Shown here piece by piece: positions 1 to 7,881 of a stretch of 64,000 nucleotides of DNA (positions within the stretch are counted from its first letter, which is position 1; the number at the start of each line of letters is the position of its first letter). The DNA lies in assembly GCA_943912755.1 (NCBI GenBank), contig CALTWF010000001.1, forward strand, positions 1 through 64,000, in the 5' to 3' direction. The stretch comes from an uncultured Pseudomonas sp. GTDB taxonomy: Bacteria > Pseudomonadota > Gammaproteobacteria > Pseudomonadales > Pseudomonadaceae. The notes below the pieces were generated by a model. The model was not told the origin of the DNA. It searched no databases and saw only the letters and a list, made by a program, of their open reading frames with translations. The translations under genes and the position numbers were made by a program.

Positions 1-2
1 GC

Positions 3-1067
3 AACCTGGCGCTGAACCGCTTCGGTCCGCGGCGCTGGATCGCCCTGATGATGATCACCTGGGGCACCCTGTCGACCTGCCTGCTGTTCGTCACCACGCC
101 TACCCAGTTCTATGTGCTGCGCCTGTTCACCGGTGCCGCCGAGGCCGGTTTCTTCCCCGGTATCGTGCTGTACCTCTCGCAGTGGTTCCCGGGCCCGCGG
201 CGCGGGCGGATCATGGCCCTGTTCATGTCGGCGATCCCGGTGTCCGGCCTGCTCGGCGGGCCGTTCTCCGGCTGGATCCTCAATCACTTCGCCGCCGGCC
301 AGGGCGGCCTGGCCGGCTGGCAGTGGATGTTCCTGATCCAGGGCCTGCCGACCGTGGTGCTCGGCTGCATGGCGGTGTTCCTGCTCAGCGACGGCTTCGC
401 CAAGGCCGGCTGGCTGAGCGCCGCCGAACGCCAGGCGGTGGCGGACGACCTCGCGGTCGACGCGGCGAGCAAGCCGAAAACCGTCAGCGACAGCCTGCTG
501 TCGGTGCTGACCAACCCGCTGATCTGGACCTTCGGCTTCGTTTACTTCTGCATCCAGAGCGGCGTGTACGCGATCAACTTCTGGCTGCCGTCGATCATCA
601 AGTCCCTCGGTTTCAGCGATGCCCTGCTGATCGGCTGGCTGAGCGCGATCCCCTACCTGCTGGCCGGGGTGTTCATGCTGCTGGTGGGGCGCTCCGCGGA
701 CCTGCGCAACGAGCGCCGCTGGCACCTTGTGGTGCCGATGCTGATGGGCGCCATCGGCCTGCTGATCGCGGTGAACTTCGCCCATAGCCCGGTGATCGCC
801 ATCCTCGGCCTGAGCATCGCCACCATGGGCGCCCTCACCGGCCTGCCGATGTTCTGGCCGATGCCCACCGCCCTGCTTACCGCTGGTACCGCCGTGGCGG
901 GCCTGGCACTCATCAACTCGGTCGGACAGATGGCCGGCTTCCTCAGCCCTTACCTGGTCGGTTTCATCAAGGACCAGACCGGTTCGACCGACGCGGCGCT
1001 GTATTCGCTGGCGGGGTTGATCGTGGTGGGCAGTGCGGTGGCGTTGCGGGTTTCCCGGCAGCGTTGA
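3..1067 (+). CDS. MFS transporter, C-terminal part (5' end outside window)
   Basis: This is the larger part of a major facilitator permease; the reading frame is open to the left edge, so the first membrane segments are missing. The visible part carries the loop-2/3 style basic motif (PGPRRGRIMALF near the start) and about ten hydrophobic segments, with a polar central loop around the sequence AVDAASKPKTVSDS that separates the two six-helix halves. The pattern (RLFTGAAEAGFFPGIVLY followed by QWFPGPRRGR) is that of the anion:cation symporter group, which imports organic acids such as tartrate or phthalate derivatives across the inner membrane. The substrate cannot be read from the sequence. 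It stops just before a composite repeat element, so it is probably the last gene of its unit. Confidence 0.85.
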   Translation, partial: NLALNRFGPRRWIALMMITWGTLSTCLLFVTTPTQFYVLRLFTGAAEAGFFPGIVLYLSQWFPGPRRGRIMALFMSAIPVSGLLGGPFSGWILNHFAAGQGGLAGWQWMFLIQGLPTVVLGCMAVFLLSDGFAKAGWLSAAERQAVADDLAVDAASKPKTVSDSLLSVLTNPLIWTFGFVYFCIQSGVYAINFWLPSIIKSLGFSDALLIGWLSAIPYLLAGVFMLLVGRSADLRNERRWHLVVPMLMGAIGLLIAVNFAHSPVIAILGLSIATMGALTGLPMFWPMPTALLTAGTAVAGLALINSVGQMAGFLSPYLVGFIKDQTGSTDAALYSLAGLIVVGSAVALRVSRQR

Positions 1068-1073
1068 GTCCCC

Positions 1074-1257
1074 CATCGCTGCATGGGTATCTACACATCT
1101 CGTCCCTAGCTAAATACCAGAGTCGGCAAGGCAACACGGACTCTGTGGGAGCGGGTTCACCCGCGATTACGTCGGTGACTTCACTACCGCAATCGCGGGT
1201 GAACCCGCTCCCACAAGGTTCGCGTTGAGCCTAAGCGAGATGTGTAGATACCTATGC
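1074..1257. repeat. Composite inverted-repeat element, copy 1
   Basis: The 20-mer GCATGGGTATCTACACATCT at 1081-1100 returns inverted at 1238-1257 with one mismatch. Between them sits a REP pair (separate entry). The left end, from CATCGC at 1074, matches the left end of a second element at 36841-36867 over 27 bases with one mismatch, although the material inside the two elements differs. No open reading frame lies inside. It fills the gap between the MFS and aldo/keto reductase genes. Confidence 0.75.
1144..1215. repeat. REP pair (REPIN-like), GTGGGAGCGGG family
   Basis: Two perfect 25-base inverted arms, 1144-1168 and 1191-1215, with core GTGGGAGCGGGTTCACCCGCG, separated by 22 bases. Each arm is itself hairpin-forming (GCGGGT..ACCCGC). 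The same family recurs at 6181-6268 and 49949-50009. Such pairs are typical Pseudomonas REP doublets mobilised in trans by RAYT-type transposases; none is encoded here. Confidence 0.85.
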
Positions 1258-1258
1258 C

Positions 1259-1326
1259 CATCGCTGGCTTGCCAGCGATGCATTTCCCCCGTACAAAAGT
1301 CCCTTCACCTATCGCGAAGGGACTTT
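1259..1326 (+). promoter_or_regulatory. Leader with two hairpins, the second masking the ribosome-binding site
   Basis: A 10-bp palindrome with a two-base loop lies at 1259-1280 (CATCGCTGGC/GCCAGCGATG). A second, perfect 11-bp stem follows: 1296-1306 (AAAGTCCCTTC) pairs with 1316-1326 (GAAGGGACTTT) around a nine-base loop. The right arm contains the GAAGGGA that would be the Shine-Dalgarno sequence for the ATG at 1332, so the folded form should hide it. There is no U-run after it, so a simple terminator is less likely. Confidence 0.5.
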
Positions 1327-1331
1327 CGACC

Positions 1332-2339
1332 ATGATCTACCGTCCTCTGGGCCGCAGCGGCCTGCAAGTGTCCGCCCTGACCCTGGGCAGCATGATGTTC
1401 GGCGAACAGACCAGCACCGAGGATTCGCTGCGCATCATCGACAAGGCCTGGGACCAGGGCATCAACTTCATCGACACCGCCGACGTGTACAACGGCGGGC
1501 GCTCGGAGGAGATCGTCGGCGAAGGCATCGCCGCGCACCGGCATGACTGGATCCTCGCCAGCAAGGTCGGCTACGGCCCGGCCGACGGCGTGCCGAACCG
1601 CAGCGGCCTGTCGCGCAAGCACATCTTCAATGCCATCGAAGCCAGCCTGACCCGCCTCGGCACCGACTACATCGACATCTATTACCTGCACCGCGAAGAC
1701 CATTCGACGCCGCTGGACATCACCGTCTCGGCCATCGGCGAACTGCTGCGCCAGGGCAAGATCCGCCATTGGGGCGTGTCCAACTTCCGCGGCTGGCGCA
1801 TCGCCGAGATCTGCAACCTGGCCGAGCGCCTGGGCGTGCCCAAGCCGGTGGTGAGCCAGCCGCTGTACAACATCGTCAACCGCCAGGCGGAAACCGAGCA
1901 GTTGACCGCAGCCGCCTGGCATGGCCTCGGCGTGGTGCCCTTCAGCCCGCTGGCCCGCGGCGTGCTCAGCGGCAAATACGCGCCCAATGCCGAACCCGAG
2001 GCCGGCAGCCGCGCGGCGCGCCAGGACAAGCGCATCCTTGAGGTGGAATGGCGAGCCGAGTCGCTGGCCATCGCCCAGAAGATCCACGCCTATACCGAAG
2101 CCAAGGGCATCGGCATGGTCGAGTTCGCCATCGCCTGGGTGCTCAATAACCAGGCGGTCAGCTCGGCCATCGTCGGGCCGCGTACCGAGGCCCAGTGGGA
2201 CACCTATGGCGGCGCCCTGCAGGTGAAGCTCAGCGCCGAGGACGAGGCCTTCATCGATTCCCTGGTCACCCCGGGCCATGCCTCGACCCACGGTTTCAAC
2301 GATGTCGCCCACTTCGTCAGCGGGCGTGCGCCACGCTGA
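1332..2339 (+). CDS. Aldo/keto reductase (NADPH-dependent)
   Basis: A 335-residue TIM-barrel oxidoreductase that reduces aldehydes or ketones with NADPH in the cytoplasm. The family motifs are in place: the catalytic Asp and Tyr in FIDTADVYNGGRSEE (near residue 50), the Lys in WILASKVGYG, the His in YYLHREDHSTP, and a GVSNFRGWRI segment. The C-terminal SSAIVGPRTEAQW matches the cofactor-binding end. The frame is open upstream to 1254, but the ATG at 1332 aligns with the usual family start (MIYRPLGRSGL) and is preceded by GAAGGGA, here within a hairpin. The 3' end overlaps the convergent nahK stop by 23 bases. It resembles the YajO/YghZ-type group; the substrate is unknown. Confidence 0.9.
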   Translation: MIYRPLGRSGLQVSALTLGSMMFGEQTSTEDSLRIIDKAWDQGINFIDTADVYNGGRSEEIVGEGIAAHRHDWILASKVGYGPADGVPNRSGLSRKHIFNAIEASLTRLGTDYIDIYYLHREDHSTPLDITVSAIGELLRQGKIRHWGVSNFRGWRIAEICNLAERLGVPKPVVSQPLYNIVNRQAETEQLTAAAWHGLGVVPFSPLARGVLSGKYAPNAEPEAGSRAARQDKRILEVEWRAESLAIAQKIHAYTEAKGIGMVEFAIAWVLNNQAVSSAIVGPRTEAQWDTYGGALQVKLSAEDEAFIDSLVTPGHASTHGFNDVAHFVSGRAPR

Positions 2340-4971
2340 GCTCGCTGCCCAGCAGGTGGCTGATGGCGGCCTTGAGCTTCATCGGCCGCACCGGCTTGTG
2401 CATCAGGGTGTGCCCCAGCTCGCGCACCTGCTGCTTGAGTTCGTTGCTGTAGTTGGCGGTGATCATCAGCGCCGGCAGGGGTGAAACCCGCCGCGCATTG
2501 ATTGCCGCCACCGCTTCCAGGCCGGTGCGCTGGTTGTCCAGGTGGTAGTCGACGATCAGCAACCCGGCTTCATCCTCCGGCAACTGCCCGGCCAGATCCT
2601 CTTCGTTCAGCGCCGTGCTGACCCGGCAGCCCCATTGCTCCAGCAAGGTGCGCATGCCGGCGCAGATCGCCGCGTCGTTATCCAGCACCCAGATTCGCGC
2701 GCCTTCGAGGCGCTCCAGCAGCGGCAATGGCTCCGGCACGGTCATCAGCGCTTGCGGCGCCTGGCGGCTGGGCGGCACCTCGATGGCGAACACCGAGCCC
2801 TTGCCCGGGGTCGAGCGCAACTGGATGCGATGGCCGAGGATGCCGGCGATCTTCTCGACGATGGCCAGGCCGAGACCGAGGCCGCGATCCTGGTCCGGGC
2901 GCTGTGAGTCACCGCGCTTGAACTCCTGGAAAATCTCTTCGCGCTTGTCTGCGGCGATGCCGATGCCGGTATCCCACACCTCGATCCACACCCGCCCGGC
3001 CCGCCGCCGGCAGCCCAGCAGCAGGCGCCCGCTGGGGGTGTAGCGAATCGCATTGCTCAGCAGGTTGCGCAGGATCCGCGCCAGCAGCTGCATATCGCTG
3101 CGCACGCGCAGGCGGGTTGGCACATAGCGCAGGCGCAAGCCTTCGCTGGCCGCCGTGGCGGCGTACTCGGCGGCGAGGTTGTCGAGCAGGTCGCTGACGG
3201 CGAAGGTGGCGATATCGGCCTTGATCACCCCGGCATCCAGCTTGGAAATATCGACCAGGGTGCCGAGCAGGCTTTCCACATCGTCGAGGGCGTTGCTGAC
3301 GTTGCGCACCAGCGCCGGGCTGTCGCTTTGCTCCTGCAGGGCACTGGTGAACAGCCGCGCGGCGTTCAGCGGTTGCAGCAGATCGTGGCTGACGGCAGCA
3401 AGGAACTTGGTCTTCGACAGGTTGGCCTGCTCCGCTTCCTGCTTGGCATCGCGCAGGCGCGACTCGACCCGGCGACGCTCCTCGATCTCGCGCAGCAACT
3501 GCTGGTTGAGCTGGGTCAGTTCGGTGGTGCGCTCGCGTACCCGCAGTTCCAGATGCTGATAGGCCTGGTGCAGGGCCTCGGCGGTGCGCCGGCGCTCGGT
3601 GATATCGCGGATCAGCACGAAGATCCCCACCACCTCGCCACTGGGCAGGCGGTTCGGCACATAGGAGCGCAGCATGTAGCGCTCCTGGCCGTGGGCGTTG
3701 GTTTCGGCGAATTCGAAGGTCACCGCCTCCCCGGCCAGGGCCTGGGCGATATAGGTTTCCAGGCGCTGGTAGTGCTCGGCGCTGTGCACGTCGCGCAGGC
3801 GCTGGCCGAGCATCGCCGCGTGGGGCCAGCAGTACCACTGCTCGTAGACCTTGTTGGTGAACTCGTAGACCAGGTCGGCATTCAGGTAGGCGATCAGCGC
3901 CGGCACCTGGTCGGTGATCAGGCGGATCCAGCGCTCGCTTTCGGCCAGGGCCTCGGCATGCTGGTAGCGCTCGGTGATGTCGGTGAAGGTATTGACGAAG
4001 CCGCCGGTGGGCAGCGGATGGGTGCGGATCTCCAGCATGCGCCCGTCGTACAGGCGTTGCTCCAGCTCCTGGAGTGAGCGGCCATTGGCGTCGCGGCTGG
4101 CCGGGGTGAGCAAGGCCAGTTCGCTGTCGCCGATCACATCGGCGAACTGCCGGTGCGCGGCGATCGGTGCCAGGCCGCTGAGTTCAAGAAAGCGCCGGTT
4201 CCACAGTTCCAGTACGCCCTCGGCATTGACCATGGCCACGCCCTGGGACAGGTTGTCCACCGCCCGCTGCAACAGGTGGGATTTCTGCGCCACCGCCTGT
4301 TCACGGCGCTGCGTCTCGCTGTGCTTGACCTCGGTGATATCGGTCAGCAGCACCACCCGCCCGCCGCCCTGGGTCGGGCGTTCGCTGACCTGCAGCCAGC
4401 GCCCGTCGCGCAGGCGGTAGAGCAGGTTTTCGTCGTTGATATTGCGCGGTTCCTCGGTGAACAGCCCGGTACGGGCCATCAGGCGGCGCACTTCCGACAG
4501 GTGCATGCCGCTGATGATGCGGATCCGGCTGTTGGCCCACAGCGCCTTGAAACGCTGGTTGAACAGGACGATGCGCAGGTCGTGGTCGAACAGCACGAAG
4601 GCATCGGAAATGCTCTCGATCGCATCGACCAGGTACTGGTGCGCGGTTTCCGCCCGCTGCCGGGCATCGCTGAGCAAATGGTTGCTGGCCTTGAGTTCGG
4701 CCATGGCCTGGTTCAGCGCATCGGTACGCTCGCGCACCTGCTCGGCGAGGATCACCGAGTGCTGGAACGCCGCGTAGGGATCGTCGGGCCGCGCCGCGCC
4801 GGACTCCAGGCGCTCGATCAGCGCGGCATTGATCCGTCCCAGCTTGTGGTTTTCGTGGCGTAGCCGGGCGATCAGCGCCTCGGCTTCAGTCGAATCGCCG
4901 GGCACGGGAGCGTCCGATGGCAACGCCGGTGAAGGTCTGGTTGATATGCATGCCATTGAACTGCTCTCCAT
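2317..4971 (-). CDS. nahK: Hybrid histidine kinase, NahK-like (NO-associated)
   Basis: An 884-residue cytoplasmic hybrid sensor kinase without membrane segments. A coiled-coil N-terminus (EQVRERTDALNQAM) leads to PAS-type domains at about residues 112, 238 and 355, then a long helix into the dimerisation domain with the phospho-acceptor His529 (FLAAVSHDLLQPLNA), an ATPase domain (N-box NLLSNAIRYTPSG, G1 DTGIGI) and a C-terminal receiver with phospho-acceptor Asp808 (LLIVDYHLD). This size, order and the upstream FIST gene match P. aeruginosa NahK (PA1976), which passes phosphate to HptB and affects biofilm state when NosP binds NO. The start is uncertain: ATGs at 4971 and 4956 both lie inside the 3' end of nosP, an overlap of 71-86 bases that suggests translational coupling. 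Confidence 0.88.
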   Translation of the reverse strand: MESSSMACISTRPSPALPSDAPVPGDSTEAEALIARLRHENHKLGRINAALIERLESGAARPDDPYAAFQHSVILAEQVRERTDALNQAMAELKASNHLLSDARQRAETAHQYLVDAIESISDAFVLFDHDLRIVLFNQRFKALWANSRIRIISGMHLSEVRRLMARTGLFTEEPRNINDENLLYRLRDGRWLQVSERPTQGGGRVVLLTDITEVKHSETQRREQAVAQKSHLLQRAVDNLSQGVAMVNAEGVLELWNRRFLELSGLAPIAAHRQFADVIGDSELALLTPASRDANGRSLQELEQRLYDGRMLEIRTHPLPTGGFVNTFTDITERYQHAEALAESERWIRLITDQVPALIAYLNADLVYEFTNKVYEQWYCWPHAAMLGQRLRDVHSAEHYQRLETYIAQALAGEAVTFEFAETNAHGQERYMLRSYVPNRLPSGEVVGIFVLIRDITERRRTAEALHQAYQHLELRVRERTTELTQLNQQLLREIEERRRVESRLRDAKQEAEQANLSKTKFLAAVSHDLLQPLNAARLFTSALQEQSDSPALVRNVSNALDDVESLLGTLVDISKLDAGVIKADIATFAVSDLLDNLAAEYAATAASEGLRLRYVPTRLRVRSDMQLLARILRNLLSNAIRYTPSGRLLLGCRRRAGRVWIEVWDTGIGIAADKREEIFQEFKRGDSQRPDQDRGLGLGLAIVEKIAGILGHRIQLRSTPGKGSVFAIEVPPSRQAPQALMTVPEPLPLLERLEGARIWVLDNDAAICAGMRTLLEQWGCRVSTALNEEDLAGQLPEDEAGLLIVDYHLDNQRTGLEAVAAINARRVSPLPALMITANYSNELKQQVRELGHTLMHKPVRPMKLKAAISHLLGSELSVAHAR

Positions 4972-6049
4972 AGGAGTTGAAGCCCACTACCGCGTGCTGG
5001 CGCAGGACCGCCTCGACCTGCGCCTTGTCCGCCCGGTCCTCCAGTTCCAGGCGGCGCAGGAAGCAGTCGCAGCCGATGGTCAGGAGCAGCGGGCCGAGGC
5101 GCTGGCACAGGCCGTCGAACAGCGCGTCGAGGTTGGGCAGCAAGGGCCCGGGGTGCATGGCGGTGAGCACGATGCCGTTCTCCACCGCGCAATAGAAACT
5201 CAGGCTGAGGTCGTCGTGGACCTGCTGGATCGCCCGCACGTAGTAGCGCTCGTTGATCCTCACCGCCAGCGGATGGGCGGCGAAGGTGCGCTGGTCGATC
5301 TGCTCGACCGGCACGCCGATCAGTTGCGCGTACTCCAGGGCTGCGGGTTCGGCGTTCAGCTCGTAGACCCGGCGCAGGGTGCGGTCGGCGCGGGTGACCA
5401 CGAGTTTTTCCTCGCGCGGCTGGATGTGATGGGTGGTGAACACCTCGAAATCCAGCCAGGTATTCACCAGCAGCACCACGGCGGCGCTGCTGTGGAAGGC
5501 GCCGTCGTAATAGACGTGGGTGTGGTCGAGGTAGTTGTCGTCCCCCGCCGACCCGCCGAAATGGGGGATATCGCCAAGGGCGGCGTTGAGCGCGGCGAGG
5601 AGCATTTCCTCGCGGCTGGACAGGCCGTCGAGCAGGGTCAGGGCGAAGCTGTGGCCCTTGATCGGCGCCAGGGTATTGCCGCGGCAGTCGTTGACCAGGC
5701 GTTCGACGCAGCGCTGGGCGTCGATCAGGCTGAAATCGTGGATCGGCGCGATCAGTTCGGCGGCGATGGAAAACTGCCGGTGGTCGAAGCCCAGCGCGGT
5801 GATGCAGCCGCGGCCATAGCCTTCCGGGGTGATTTCCCCGGCGCTGGTGCAGCCGGCCAGGCGGATACCGCCAAAGCTCTCCTGCAGGGCCTGGGCCAGG
5901 GCGGGCAGATCGTATTCGGCGGAACAGAAGAACAGCACGAAGCCCAGGTGCGGGTGCATCAATTGCCGGGCGAGGTCCTGGGCGGCCTCCTCGGCGATCA
6001 CGGCGCGGGATACGGCACTGAGCACGCCTTCGGCGTTGGACTGCGACAT
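4886..6049 (-). CDS. nosP: FIST-domain sensor protein, NosP-like
   Basis: A 387-residue soluble protein made of an N-terminal FIST domain (GCTSAGEITPEGY and HSFALTLLDGLSSREE are typical) and a C-terminal FIST_C domain (GFNSYGEQFNGMHINQT at the very end). In P. aeruginosa and relatives, NosP with this architecture binds haem and senses nitric oxide, then inhibits its partner kinase NahK; that role is inferred here from domain content and gene order. The gene is upstream of, and overlaps, nahK. The ATG at 6049 is preceded by a purine-rich AGGCTGCT-type stretch. Possible haem-ligand histidines include those in FTTHHIQPREEK, but I cannot assign one from sequence alone. Confidence 0.85.
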   Translation of the reverse strand: MSQSNAEGVLSAVSRAVIAEEAAQDLARQLMHPHLGFVLFFCSAEYDLPALAQALQESFGGIRLAGCTSAGEITPEGYGRGCITALGFDHRQFSIAAELIAPIHDFSLIDAQRCVERLVNDCRGNTLAPIKGHSFALTLLDGLSSREEMLLAALNAALGDIPHFGGSAGDDNYLDHTHVYYDGAFHSSAAVVLLVNTWLDFEVFTTHHIQPREEKLVVTRADRTLRRVYELNAEPAALEYAQLIGVPVEQIDQRTFAAHPLAVRINERYYVRAIQQVHDDLSLSFYCAVENGIVLTAMHPGPLLPNLDALFDGLCQRLGPLLLTIGCDCFLRRLELEDRADKAQVEAVLRQHAVVGFNSYGEQFNGMHINQTFTGVAIGRSRARRFD

Positions 6050-6180
6050 AAGCAGCCTCCAGCGTATTGGGGGATGGATGGCGACAGTCTAGGGGCTGGC
6101 CCGGGGGCGCCGAATGCTACTTGGGTAGCGGGTGGTGGTGGCTTTGGTTGTAGAAAGCCATGTCAGGTCTAAAGTGTGCC

Positions 6181-6268
6181 GCGGCCCCTGTGGGAGCGGG
6201 TTTACCCGCGATGACTGCTGTGAGTCCACAAACGCAATCGCGGGTGAACCCGCTCCCACAGGGGCCGC
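6181..6268. repeat. REP pair (REPIN-like), GTGGGAGCGGG family
   Basis: Two 32-base inverted arms, 6181-6212 and 6237-6268, nearly perfect, with core CTGTGGGAGCGGGTTTACCC and the outer flank GCGGCCCC/GGGGCCGC. This occupies most of the 310-base gap between nosP and the porin gene. Apart from it I see no gene in 6050-6359. Confidence 0.85.
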
Positions 6269-6359
6269 GGCAGGTCCTGAAAACCACCGCAGGACTGACC
6301 CCCTTGCCCGGCAGGATGCGCCTTGCCGGTCAAGGAAGCCCGCCCCGCAGTGGTGGGGT

Positions 6360-7541
6360 TCACCAGGTGAGCACGGCACCCAGGGCCAGGGTGTCGGTGT
6401 CTTCGTTCTGCGCACTGCCTTCGTGGCCGCGGATCTCGAACTGGTTGTACTCGGCCACCAGCTTGAGGTTGTCGTTGATCGTGTGGAACAGCGCGATGCC
6501 ACGGGTTTCGTAGTCGGCGCCGGTGTTCACCGCACCGTTGCCGTCATCCTTGGTCTTGCCGTAGGACAGCGCCAGGCAGTTCTTGCCGAAGGTGTACGAG
6601 CCCTGCACCAGGTAACCCTTGCTGTCCACCTCGCGCAGGGTGGCTTCGCCGGCGTTGTTGGTGAAGAACGGGTTGATGCCCTTGGCGGTGAAGCCGGAGC
6701 CGGTCAGCGAGAACGCGCCCATCTTGGCCTGCACGCCATAGCCCAGGCCCTTGGAGGTGACGCTGTCGACGTTGCTGTCGGTGTTGTCCGAGGTCTGGTA
6801 GCTGCCGTTGAGCCAGCTGTAGATCTGCGCGCCACCCAGGTCGAACTGGTAGGTGATCTCGCTCTCGGTGCGCGGGTTCTTCTGGTAGGCCTTGCCCACC
6901 GCGCTGTCGTCGTTGGTGTCGACCGGGTCGAGGATGCCCACGGCCACCCGCAGGCCATCCATCACCGGGCTGCGGTAGGTGATCTGCGAGGACGGGAACG
7001 GGTACGGGTAGCCGCTGCCGATGTTGCCGAACGACACCCCGCCGCCATCCACCAGGCCCAGGGTATCGCTGACCTGGCCATAACCGGCGAGCAGTTCGTC
7101 GAGGAGGATGTTGGAGCGGGCGAACAGGCCGAAGTCCTTGCCGATCAGCACCTCACCCCATTCGGGATTGGCCACGGTGCCATAGAACTGGCGCACGTCG
7201 ATGGCGGTGTCGGTGCCGTTCTGCTCGCTGTCGTTGATGGTCACCCAGAACGAGGCGCGGCCGCCGAGCTTGAGGTCGCCCATCTGCTTGGTCATGTTGA
7301 AACCGAGGTAGTTGGGCAAGAAGCCCATCTTCACCCGCGACTGGCGGCGGTCGTACTGCTCGCCCTCGCGGTCGATATCGCTGTTGACGTAGAAGGCGTT
7401 GATATAGCCGTCGGTGGAAAAGGTCGTTTCATCCTTGTCGTACAGCATGATTTCCGCCTGGGCCAACGGCGCCAGACCAACAGTGGCGAGGCCGGCCAAC
7501 AGCGGCAGGAAACGGGCATTGGCATTCTTATTCTTGTGCAT
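6360..7541 (-). CDS. Outer-membrane porin (Gram-negative general porin type)
   Basis: A 393-residue outer-membrane beta-barrel. The N-terminus MHKNKNANARFLPLLAGLA is a signal peptide ending at AQA, followed by alternating polar/aromatic strands typical of a 16-strand trimeric porin (for example RVKMGFLPNYLGFNMTKQ), an acidic loop, and a final strand ending in Trp (LALGAVLTW). It should let small hydrophilic solutes cross the outer membrane. The ATG at 7541 was chosen over the longer frame because it opens the signal peptide directly. The stop lies about 90 bases from a REP pair. The upstream 340 bases are shared with the divergent hydrolase gene, so both could answer to the same operators. 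Substrate not assigned. Confidence 0.85.
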   Translation of the reverse strand: MHKNKNANARFLPLLAGLATVGLAPLAQAEIMLYDKDETTFSTDGYINAFYVNSDIDREGEQYDRRQSRVKMGFLPNYLGFNMTKQMGDLKLGGRASFWVTINDSEQNGTDTAIDVRQFYGTVANPEWGEVLIGKDFGLFARSNILLDELLAGYGQVSDTLGLVDGGGVSFGNIGSGYPYPFPSSQITYRSPVMDGLRVAVGILDPVDTNDDSAVGKAYQKNPRTESEITYQFDLGGAQIYSWLNGSYQTSDNTDSNVDSVTSKGLGYGVQAKMGAFSLTGSGFTAKGINPFFTNNAGEATLREVDSKGYLVQGSYTFGKNCLALSYGKTKDDGNGAVNTGADYETRGIALFHTINDNLKLVAEYNQFEIRGHEGSAQNEDTDTLALGAVLTW

Positions 7542-7742
7542 GACGCTCTCCGCGAACGGTGGTGACGGTTGTCGGAGGCGATTATCGAAAGCCCGCGCGC
7601 CCTGCCCTACGCTGCCTTGGAGGCAAGTGCCCGGTGCTTTGGCCGGGGCCATGGGTGCGCCGGTCGAGGGAACTAATCCCCTGTGCGGGTGGGTCACAGG
7701 GCTAAAGTGTCGGAGGCAGGTACCAAGGTTGCAGTCAGCCAT

Positions 7743-7795
7743 GCAAATTTGCAGATAGCGCTTGCAGTTTTGTCGATTGAGCTGGGCAAATTTGC
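7743..7795. promoter_or_regulatory. Operator-like pair of identical 10-bp palindromes
   Basis: The palindrome GCAAATTTGC occurs twice, at 7743-7752 and 7786-7795, 43 bases centre to centre (about four helical turns). Both copies lie in the 340-base divergent region between the porin and the CoA hydrolase genes, 85-140 bases before the hydrolase start. A TTGACC box at 7818-7823 follows but its -10 partner is weak. The arrangement suits a dimeric regulator that binds two sites on one DNA face. I cannot name the regulator. Confidence 0.5.
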
Positions 7796-7881
7796 ACTGC
7801 TACGATCCGGGCGATCCTTGACCACTGGTCCATGCCGCGACAATTCACGTGGAAAATCAATAACAAAGCAGGGAGACAGCG

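Noticed and set aside
1074..1257. Insertion sequence
   Set aside because: No transposase frame; the element is only repeat DNA, so it is listed as a composite inverted repeat.
1305..2312. Long open frame antisense to the aldo/keto reductase
   Set aside because: It is a shadow of a high-GC gene: the codon pattern follows the plus strand and no protein family is recognisable.
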